A stretch of DNA of 64,000 nt from Zhengitettix transpicula (Eukaryota; Arthropoda; Insecta; Orthoptera; Tetrigidae), in contig CM073596.1 in the NCBI GenBank assembly GCA_037074705.1, positions 28,432,001-28,496,000 of the forward strand. The letters run 5' to 3'. The notes under the pieces are model-generated. The model was given only the letters and a program-made list of their open reading frames with translations. It was not told the DNA's origin and made no database searches. The position numbers were made by a program, and so were the translations under genes. The first letter of the stretch is position 1, and each line of letters begins with the position of its first letter. Shown piece by piece: positions 56,265 to 64,000 of the stretch.

Positions 56265-56582
56265 ATAATAAATTATATTATATATAATGTAATATATATT
56301 ATATTACATTTATATGATATATTATATTACATTTTTATTATATATATTATATAATATATGATTATATATAATATAATATTAATTACATTATATATAATAT
56401 ATATTATAATATTTTATATATAATATATATTATAATATTTTATATTATAATTTATATTATATATATATATATATATATTATATTATATTTTATATAATAT
56501 AATATAATTATACTATATTAATATATATATAATAATATAATATATTATAATTTATTAAATAATATATTGTATTATAATAAAT
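56265..56582. repeat. AT-only tract, ~320 bp
   Basis: TATATAATATATATTATA-type irregular repeats with virtually no G or C, rich in self-complementary stretches. Confidence 0.9.
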
Positions 56583-56699
56583 ATTTTCACTGTCTCATTT
56601 TACTAACTAAATTTTCTTTCAAATGCAGTCAGAATACCAGTTAATTTACTATACATGAAAATTTAGTAGATGTATTTTATGACATGCCTAATGAAGTAA

Positions 56700-57030
56700 A
56701 ATTTTCTGTAGGTACGTGAAGGTATTTAGACCTTAGTGCGTGGCAGGCAATTTTCCCTGGTTACCGACACCAGAGCGGCGTGTTTACAGGTTGGCTCGGA
56801 TTCTCGAAGCAAAGCTTCCATTGTCCTGAGAGCAAACACCGACGCCCAGTGCTCGGGTGGTAATTGATACTGCAGCTGTTCGCTTGCCTCTCCATTCAGG
56901 ATAATTCCTTAGGAGAGGGAGGAAAGTTACAGTGGAGTTTACCTTGAAAGCCTGCCTATCAACACAATCATTATCCTCTAGATAATTGAGAAGGTACAGC
57001 GTTACACTAGGCAATATCATCTTAATGGAA
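56700..57030. other. GC-richer island
   Basis: Minus frame of 78 codons without a domain. The segment is balanced in composition and not repeated in the window. It contains CAGAGCGGCGTGTTTACAGG, a forkhead-like TGTTTAC, and AGGATAATTCC; this is site-level speculation only. Confidence 0.3.
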
Positions 57031-57543
57031 AACTTGTGTGGATTTGGGCTTCCCTATTGTTTTTCATAAATGAAAATTAACTGAAATTGAAAGTGAAAAA
57101 GTAATATATTCTATCATGCATGTACAGTGGGTCTAGGTCTGAAAATGTGAAATGACGTCACTCAATGCCAAAATTCTAAAAGAACTCTCCTAAATTGTCC
57201 CTTACTTCATAACCGCAGAACAGTATTAAGTTATATATAACTAGGGTTGTCGCAGGTGACACTCGGAATATCAGTTTCAAAGAGAACAGAATATATATTG
57301 TAGCTAAATGATAAATGAATGAAAGGAAACACGGGCTTCAAAGCAATGCCAGTGAATGAAGGGTGAAACCGCGTAATTTACCTTTTCCGGAAAGCAACAT
57401 TTATTTCACAGTATGTAAAAAGTTTGGTTTTCAATTGTCTCAAAAATTTATTCTTGAATTAAAATTTACAAATAACGTGATAAATGAGCAAAATATAATA
57501 TTCATGTTTATCCAGGTTATTAGCGACTCGGTATGGGAAATCA

Positions 57544-57684
57544 TTTTTTTCTAGTCGTGGGACGGATTTTCCGTGTGTTTCTCTTGCTGCACACAAACAT
57601 CCATTACCCTCGCCGGCATTCGAACCCGGGGTCTGTGTGATGCGATGCAGTCACGCTGACCCCTACACCACAGGAGGTCGGCAT
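57544..57684 (-). mobile_element. tRNA-derived SINE
   Basis: The minus strand reads GACCTCCTGTGGTGTAGGGG, then TCAGCGTGACTG, CCCCGGGTTCGAATGCCGGC, GAGGGTAATGG and a short A-tail (CTAGAAAAAAATG). Pol III A box TGGTGTAGGGG (57660-57670) and B box GGTTCGAATGC (57617-57627) are spaced as in tRNA genes. A tRNA fold is not intact, since the anticodon arm region does not pair properly. It is therefore a SINE head, of Asp/Glu-like tRNA type, followed by a short body and tail. It is unrelated to family A. Confidence 0.8.
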
Positions 57685-57976
57685 CTTATGTTTTATTGGC
57701 TGCAATAAGCCAAAATTGACACGGGAAAGCATAGTTATAATTGTTTTTTTGGGGGGGAGACTAAGTAACAGAAAAATACTCTGATTAAGAAGAATTGAGA
57801 ATGACAGAATGTTAGAAAATAATTGTAAGTGTATCTAGAAAACTTGATTCAGAAATATTAAAATTTTAATTTGCCCATATAAATTCTAAATTAGTGTGTG
57901 TTCAGTATCCAAAACCCAAAGTGTTATTTATTGGTTGTAATTACTGAAAGTTTTACACATTAACAAAAAAAAAGTA
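57685..57976. other. AT-rich non-coding DNA
   Basis: No feature recognised. Confidence 0.5.
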
Positions 57977-58112
57977 ATGAATAAAAAAGATAGAAAATAC
58001 AGACAAAAAAGGTAATATAAATATTACAAAACGTTTCTTGCATTCCTTTCGCAGGTGCTAAGAAGGGCCTAAAAAACACAGCTGCACTGTTCAGCTGACA
58101 ACACTCAAACGC
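57977..58112 (-). mobile_element. Penelope-like element terminal fragment (left arm of fold-back)
   Basis: The minus strand reads GAGTGTTGTCAGCTGAACAG, CACCTGCGAAAGGAATGCAA, GAAACGTTTTGTAATATTTA and TATTACCTTTTTTGTCTG. The hammerhead-like 5' half is broken (CTGCGA instead of CTGACGA). A plus-strand end of the same element lies at 58478. Confidence 0.65.
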
Positions 58113-58121
58113 ATTTTTAGT

Positions 58122-58470
58122 ATTTATTTATATTCTTATATTTTAAAAATATTTTTGTATATTTTTAAAATACTTTTGTATATTTTTAAAATATTTTATT
58201 ATATTTTTAAAATATTTTAGTATATTTTTAAAATATTTTAGTATATTTTTAAAATATTTTAGTATATTTTTAAAATATTTTAGTATATTTTAAAAATATT
58301 TTTGTATATTTTTAATATATTTTTGTGTATTTTTAATATATTTTTGTATATTTTTAATATATTTTTGTATATTTTTTAATATATTTTTGTATATATTTAA
58401 TATATTTTTGTATTTTTTAAAATATTTTTGTATTTTTTAAAATATTTTAATTTTTTAAAAATATTTTTAT
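58122..58470 (+). repeat. Tandem array of ~21-bp AT unit
   Basis: GTATATTTTTAAAATATTTTA (21 bp) and variants repeat about 16 times with gradual drift along the array. The array sits between inverted Penelope-like ends. Confidence 0.88.
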
Positions 58471-58477
58471 ATTACCT

Positions 58478-58535
58478 TCTTTGACTGTATTGGCTATCTT
58501 TCTTATTCATTGTTTTCAATCTGACGTAAATTTTT
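58478..58535 (+). mobile_element. Penelope-like element 3' end (right arm of fold-back)
   Basis: TATTACCTTCTTTGACTGTA, then TTGGCTATCTTTCTTATTCA and TTCAATCTGACGTAAATTTT. It is the inverted counterpart of 57977-58030. Confidence 0.65.
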
Positions 58536-58619
58536 TCGATTTAAAAAAATGTAGGTGAACGATAAATATGACCAACGGTTAAAGATATGCAAATTATGAT
58601 ATGCAATTAAGGGAATAAG

Positions 58620-59320
58620 AGACTGTGTTTCGGGTTTATTTTCCTTCCATATTAAACAAGGTGTTTTTAGAGCCTATGAGCTTCTCATCAGTGTAAGATT
58701 CTCCTAACCTCTGTACATTAAAATTTGGACGAGTAAAAGTTTTATTAAGTGTATAATTCGACAATTGCGCGCGAGGTCTGTGTGCTAGACAGAGTAAGAG
58801 AGAGAGAGAGAGCGAGAGAGGCTGAGAGAAAGAAGGATAGATGGAATAACGTTCTAGATGCACATCCAGTAATGGGCTATGCTTGGACGGTTACGCGAAA
58901 GCAATAGGCGTCCCTCGAGAGAAATATTCTCAGCGCGCTCCAGATTAAACTTGGGGCCTTCAGCTCCCCTCTATATCCACTTCCGGGGGAAATGTTGCGG
59001 CAGAGATGTTTATTGGATATTAAGACAGAAAGAGCGGCTGCGTAGGAGACGAAAAGAGGGGAAATGTTCTTCTTATTTGCTCGAGGAACATAGTGATAAG
59101 TATTTGCAGGTCGTTTTATTTCCATCGCTGTTAAACAATGCGATTTCGATTACGGGATTCAACTTCGATCCATCGGGAACGGAAACATTTTTTTCTCGTT
59201 TACTTCGGCCAACGCTCTGGAAAATACTATTCCAAAATTTTATAAGTACCTCCTATTCACATGATTTTTATTTAATAACAATCAGAATCACATTCTACGG
59301 GCTACTTTTGTTGGCTTAGA
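58620..59320. other. GC-richer island with overlapping frames; GA-rich patch
   Basis: A 146-codon plus frame (58879-59319) and an 82-codon minus frame overlap. Neither has a recognised domain, and the plus frame runs into AT-rich sequence. A (GA)n patch lies at 58797-58812. Treated as non-coding or unresolved. Confidence 0.3.
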
Positions 59321-59489
59321 ATTCATTTACATTACTGTCCTGATGGGGTCCTCTCCAATGATTTATCCCCGGTTACCACGTTTTCAGGTCAATTGGCAAA
59401 CATTTTTTCATTCTTCTTTTGATTTTGTGTATAAGTGTATAAGTGGGTTCGTATTTTTTTCTAGTCTTTCATGGTCATTCTTCTCTCAT

Positions 59490-59850
59490 GAATTATGTCT
59501 TTGATGTATGGCATTCGTAGATCATGGTGTAGAGTTACGTTACTAACATACCAAGGAGCATCATCAACCATGGCTCTGAGGATCCTCGACTGGAATATTT
59601 GTATCGTGACCGTATTGCATTTGATCGGGGATTTATATATAATTATTTTATTTTCCTGTGATACATTTGACCTTCAACCAATCTGCCAGGATAACTCTCG
59701 AAGGCCACTTGTTTCTTTTATTTTCTATACGTACCTTCGAACTAAGTTTCGAGTCGAGACGCATTCCAAGATATTTCACTTGTGCCGATATCGGGAGTTG
59801 TTGGTTGTTCATGGTCGCTGGAGGGCATAGTTGTTTCCGAAGAGTAAATG
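59490..59850 (-). pseudogene. Jockey-like RT C-terminal fragment, second relic
   Basis: The minus strand reads MNNQQLPISAQVKYLGMRLD, then SKLSSKVRIENKRNKWPSRV and ILADWLKVKCITGK. VKYLG..LD.KL...V.IENKRNK is the block after the RT palm in jockey-type ORF2, as in the relic at 31750-31870. Frame breaks follow and the catalytic part is absent. Plus-strand frames here (111 and 80 codons) are shadows. Confidence 0.6.
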
Positions 59851-60674
59851 CTACCTGTGCTGAATTTTATTTTCCATTTATCTGTCCATTCCTGAAGTAG
59901 AAGCTGATTGCTTCTACCGGATCTTCATTTATGGCCATTTATCACTAGTTTTATTAACATTACGACTTAAAATTTACTAACTTACTTTAGACGTTCCATA
60001 CACTTGATCACAGCAAAGGACGAATGAATAAACCCCACTTCAGTCATCCGAAGTGTGTGCGTGAGACAAGTACAGAGATTCCGACCCACCTGAGTTTCAC
60101 TGGACCTCATTTGAACCCTTGGCTCTTCTGAAATTCCCCAAATATAATGATTAGTTACTTAATACTCTATTATTCAGACCAAGTATTTTATAGTAAAATT
60201 TAAAGAACAATTTAATTAAGTTTGTATCCTCATATTTTTCAGTACTTCTATACATTAAAAGGGAATTTAACAATCACATATCATAATATTAAATACTGTT
60301 GAATAAAATACTCTGCACAGAAAATTAATGTATTTTTCCGTGTCTACATGAAGTTTAATTTCTATCTCGCGTATATCAGCTTAGAATGATAAGAATATTT
60401 TTAGCCTAATAATTGTAAATAATTTATGAAGTAAGTTAGTCTCGTCCATATTAGAATTAATGTTTCCTAACAATTTAATGACTATTACAATCTGCTTTTA
60501 TTTGTTTGAAGAATGGTTAATATTCGTTAGCCTTTATTGGATTCTGCGTTATTTATTTTTAAATGTTGTTATACAAGGATTCTCTCTTTAAAAATTTAGA
60601 TTTATCTAGAGGAACATTTAAATTATAATGATTTATGGGATAGAATTGCTTACCAATTATGCGAAGTTTGTAAA
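59851..60674. other. AT-rich non-coding DNA
   Basis: No feature recognised. Confidence 0.5.
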
Positions 60675-61380
60675 AAAAATGTTTATAGTCGCGTCAACGT
60701 ATCATTAGTGACTTACCATACATACTACATGAAATTATTATAATTAATTTATATTAACTATACATTGTATTCTTAGTCCCAGATTCATTGTCTATTTAGA
60801 TTAGATCATGCCAGCCGATTTCCTTACAAAACTTTACCTGGTTATTATTGCCGCTACTTAGGTACATATCGCCTTTCTCGTGTATTTCTGAATTGTGGCG
60901 CTTCTAGTCCTGTCGTGATTTGGGCAGTCGTAGAGGACATGCTGGATCGTCAGGGCAGCCTTGCATACGTCGCATGTAGGTTGCGGTGATCTAGAGAATA
61001 TATATGAGTGCGTGAGGTCGGAATGGAGAGTTCTTTACCTAGCAACAACCATCTGCTGTCTCCGTGACAGATTTCCAGCGTAGAATATTTCCTTGAAGTT
61101 TACGACTTCCTTGTGAAAAATTCCATCAATCCTTTCTCTTCTACACTTGTACTATTTTTTCCTCCAGTATTCTGGCATATGCTTGTCCCCCCCCCTCATT
61201 TTAGTGCATATTGGACTGTTGTTTTTATTATTCTGTTGAAATGCCTCCATCTTTGCACTGTTGTCCTCCCTTTCGATTCCCTCTATTCCTCCGTGTGCCG
61301 GTATCCATCCATTAATTCGTTGTTGAATATTCGCTGACAGTGTTCTCAGAAAATTAATGCCTCTGATCCTATTTACCAAC
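60675..61380 (-). pseudogene. LINE 3' end: RNase H remnant, Zn-knuckle region and 3'UTR
   Basis: The minus strand reads INGWIPAHGGIEGIEREDNS and AKMEAFQQN, the RNase H C-terminal block. In a broken frame EICHGDSRWLLLG follows, then the knuckle region (HATYARL...). The 3'UTR is shared with 8965-9482 (GATCTAATCTAAATAGACAA, then TTTATAGTCGCG on the plus strand). This is the longest copy of this family here. The C-run near 61187 breaks the frame. Confidence 0.75.
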
Positions 61381-62060
61381 GTCCTGTCAGAAAATTGGCA
61401 AAAGAAGTATGTTCATTTTAACCAAAATCAATCGATTCATATTTGGGGTTCCTGAATCTACAACTTCAACGTTTAGGAAATTTCCCTTTTTGTCCGTATC
61501 GTATGGTTTCGGAATGACTGTACCAATCTTGGATTCTATGGTTGGTAGCTGAATCCTACACAAATGTCACGTGCCAGCCAAATCCCGCTGCTTTCCTCCG
61601 ACTCGTATTAAAAGTTCGTTTCGTGTTAACAAGATGTTCGCTGACAAGAGTACAATTTTTCAATTGTTGTCACAGTAAATTGCTCCTAAGTTGTTTCCAA
61701 TTGAAACATACGGCGAGTACAATTTACATAATTGCGTAAAAAGAAAATGGCAAGAAAGACACGGAATTATATGCAAATTCCTCTCCTTGTATGATGAAGT
61801 GATTCGCGCACACAATAGCGCCTGGAAACATATGGAGGCGGCTTCTTTCAAACCAATCTCCCGGAGAAAATATGCTAATGAAATTATCACTAATTTGATC
61901 AGCTATATTTCCCGGCTGCCTTGTTGTGGGCGTGACAGCTACGCCACTCCTTTGGTAATTATAAACACAGATTCATCTTTCATCATCCATTCTGTGCCAA
62001 GCCCTCGAGCACGTTCCAAGACTAACCACACCGTCTTCGCTTCGTTATCCTAGCAGGCTA
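61381..62060. other. Mixed DNA with 120-codon plus frame 61691-62053
   Basis: The plus frame (KRKWQERHGIICKFLSLYDE..., RPCCGRDSYATPLVI-like) is the least AT-rich part and has no domain I recognise. An opposite 76-codon frame overlaps. Could be an exon of an unknown gene, a conserved element or chance. GACAAGAG-type and CCACTCCTTTGGTAATT stretches have no assigned meaning. Confidence 0.25.
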
Positions 62061-62587
62061 GTCATTTAGCGATCTCTCGTATTACACTCAATTCATAGAT
62101 TACAGCTTACTTCCGACGCTGAAGTCAGCATTATAAGATATAAAGAACTACTGAGGGTCTTACTAATTTATCAAAATTAACGGAGAATTTTAATCCAAGA
62201 ATATCAGGGAAGACCGTGATCAAAGTGCATAGATAAGATAATTAAGGATGTTGAATGCAAATTGCACGGTGATAGGAGAAGCTTGTGCAAGAGATAATAA
62301 CAAGAAACCCATTACTACATTTATAGTACATGATAAATGACACATTAATAGCACAGTTATAGGATTTTTGGGGACTGAATTTCAAAATAAAATTATTTCT
62401 TAATAATATTCGGTAATAACGTCTCTTCCACATTCCCCACGTTATTTTTATAATTACACACTATTTACCTTCCTCACTTACGAAAAAACAACTACTCTCA
62501 TCTACTAGAAGAAAATTTAAACTGACATTAATAATGAAAGCTATCCAGTACGAATATTCTGGGAATTATTTGACAGTGAAGATCGCA
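62061..62587. other. AT-rich non-coding DNA
   Basis: No feature recognised. Confidence 0.5.
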
Positions 62588-62718
62588 TTAAAGTGACAGG
62601 GAAAAAAAGTTATACCTACGTAATCAATTAAATGTCTCACTTGAGTAACAGAAATGATAGAGATACAATCAAAAATGCCACCAGTGCAAATATTTATTTC
62701 TAATAAATAATTTAACTG
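62588..62718. repeat. MITE interior, partial copy 1
   Basis: ATTAAAGTGACAGGGAAAAA through GTTATACCTACGTAATCAAT and CCAGTGCAAATATTTATTTC to TTTAACTGA is essentially identical to 63348-63478. The outer arms seen in the second copy are missing. Confidence 0.8.
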
Positions 62719-63235
62719 ACCAATAGGAAAAATTAAACAATTGTCAAACAAATAATGCAATAAAAAATAATACTGCGACGTTCCATCTCCAATTTAGGAC
62801 TTTATCAAGAGTACGATAATTGTTGAGTGCCCTTATTATTAAATTAAGAACAAAAATTTCTTCTATGCAGCAGAATCTAAAATTTAAAGAAAATGTATAC
62901 AAGCATATGTTCAGTAAAATTATTATTCAACTTACAATTTGTATACAGTGCCAAGATATTCCATTTATATATTAAAATAATTAATATTTAACAAATTAAT
63001 TAATTAGAAAATTTTAAGTAAATATCAGTATATTTTAAATATATTTTCTTTAAATTTTAGATTAATAATTCTTCACTTCATTCAATATATTTTCTTCTTA
63101 AATTCATAATTAAGCTCCATATATCTGTTTTTTAAAACAATTAATGGAGTCCCAAATTAGGGAAGAATCGTAGTGATAATATTTTTCTACTGTTTTAATA
63201 ATAAACCACAAAGAGGCTCCTTTAAGAATCTTCTA
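62719..63235. other. AT-rich DNA with a hammerhead-like relic near 62778-62825
   Basis: On the minus strand ACTCTTGATAAAGTCCTAAA followed by TTGGAGATGGAACGTCGC resembles CTGATGA, stem II, GAAAC with decay. Otherwise nothing recognised. Confidence 0.4.
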
Positions 63236-63236
63236 G

Positions 63237-63238
<2 letters not shown>

Positions 63239-63272
<34 letters not shown>
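63239..63272. repeat. (TA)n microsatellite
   Basis: Uninterrupted TA run abutting the left arm of the MITE. Confidence 0.95.
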
Positions 63273-63278
<6 letters not shown>

Positions 63279-63575
63279 AATAATATTATAAATCGATTTT
63301 ATTTATAATTTAATTTTGAATTTCTGCCAAACACTGTTGTAGCAAATTAAAGTGACAGGAAAAAAAGTTATACCTACGTAATCAATTAAATGTCTCACTT
63401 GAGTAACAGAAATGATAGAGATACAATCAAAAATGCCACCAGTGCAAATATTTATTTCTAATAAATAATTTAACTGAACTTTTTTTCCCGTCACTTTAAT
63501 GTGTTACAACAGTGTGTTTTGCAGAAATTCAAAATTAAATAAAAAAGAAAATCGATTTATAATATTATTATTATT
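63273..63575. mobile_element. MITE with ~85-bp inverted arms
   Basis: The left arm (63273-63355: ATAATATTATAAATCGATTT, AATTTAATTTTGAATTTCTG, CACTGTTGTAG, ATTAAAGTGAC) is inverted at 63486-63572. The interior is the 130-bp segment also present at 62588-62718. A further partial arm (TTTAATTTTGAATTTCTGCT, then AAACACACTGTTGTAACAC) follows at 63582-63628, so arms occur three times. Open frames across the interior are non-genic. Confidence 0.75.
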
Positions 63576-63581
63576 TATTTT

Positions 63582-63630
63582 GTTTTTTATTTAATTTTGA
63601 ATTTCTGCTAAACACACTGTTGTAACACAC
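63582..63630. repeat. Extra MITE arm
   Basis: Direct copy of the left arm located just outside the right arm. A remnant of a nested or neighbouring copy. Confidence 0.65.
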
Positions 63631-64000
63631 AAATATCTAGAAATTTAAGTGATCGTTTTACCGAGTTCATAAATTACTACGGCTGTTGTACTACAATAAA
63701 TTGTGTTGGAAATAAGGTTATGTACATTAAGTAAGGTATTAATTCTTAAAAACTTTCCACGCCTTTGGGATGTCACTTCTAAGGAATTAGGCTATTAATT
63801 TAAACCTCATGGTCAATAAAAATTTATATATTTCGTAAATCCTTTCAGAGTTATCAAGAAATAATTCAAATCTTGAAAGCTTTATAATTTTGATTTTATT
63901 TTAAAAATAATAGCATCTCTTAAATTTTAGTTATCTGTGGCTGCAATTATAAATATTATTTGTATTGCGAAACTTTAAAAAAATGTAAAATTCATTTATA
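63631..64000. other. AT-rich non-coding DNA
   Basis: No feature recognised up to the end of the window. Confidence 0.5.

Noticed and set aside
57544..57684. Functional tRNA gene
   Set aside because: A and B boxes are present but the cloverleaf does not close and a SINE-type body and A-tail follow.
58135..58470. CRISPR-like array
   Set aside because: Repeats are contiguous 21-bp AT units with no spacers, in a eukaryotic repeat context.

Overview
The window looks like gene-poor DNA from a large, AT-rich, repeat-dense eukaryotic nuclear genome. An arthropod is most likely, probably an insect. The reasons are the mix of a Penelope-like element with a GIY-YIG domain, several non-LTR retrotransposon lineages (RTE-like, jockey-like and an RNase H-bearing I/R1-type lineage), a tRNA-derived SINE, long (TA)n tracts and abundant fold-back elements. 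I found no intact host protein-coding gene, no rRNA, no functional tRNA and no CRISPR array. Most open frames in the window are shadows of GC-rich repeats or of GC-richer islands. The species call is inference.

Layout. 0-2 kb: two decayed Penelope-like copies around a fold-back element. 3-9 kb: copies of a ~0.7 kb repeat (family B), the first copies of the dominant family A retroposon, and a paralogous repeat D. 9-18 kb: fragments of an RNase H LINE, Penelope ends and AT-rich DNA. 20 kb: a complete family A element with a target-site duplication, nested at another copy. 22 kb: a jockey/CR1-like RT fragment. 25.3-29.6 kb: a 164-bp tandem array running into a cluster of family C repeats and TA microsatellites, resembling a Helitron-like/MINE organisation. 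30 kb: a possible ISXO2/Merlin-like transposase relic. 31-43 kb: the densest family A cluster, about 15 copies and fragments, with a jockey-like RT relic, an RTE-like RT relic and one GC-richer unique island. 44-48 kb: three different inverted-repeat structures. 53 kb: a 174-bp tandem array. 55-64 kb: one more family A copy, an AT-only tract, a tRNA-SINE, a Penelope fold-back around a 21-bp AT array, LINE 3' ends and a MITE.

The most interesting items are the following. (1) Family A is a ~550-bp A-tailed retroposon. Two copies are bracketed by target-site duplications (11 and ~19 bp), and the complete copies begin with a near-perfect palindromic hairpin, single or doubled. There are two 3' tail types and an internally deleted form. 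Copies repeatedly abut head-to-tail through poly(A). I cannot link it to tRNA, 7SL or 5S RNA. (2) Penelope termini carry a hammerhead-ribozyme-like core with a covarying stem II, and they recur in inverted pairs. (3) Two unrelated ~165-175-bp satellites-in-miniature occur, one joined to a dispersed repeat. (4) Several GC-richer, apparently single-copy islands sit in the AT-rich desert and could be conserved regulatory elements; this last point is speculation until compared with a related genome.
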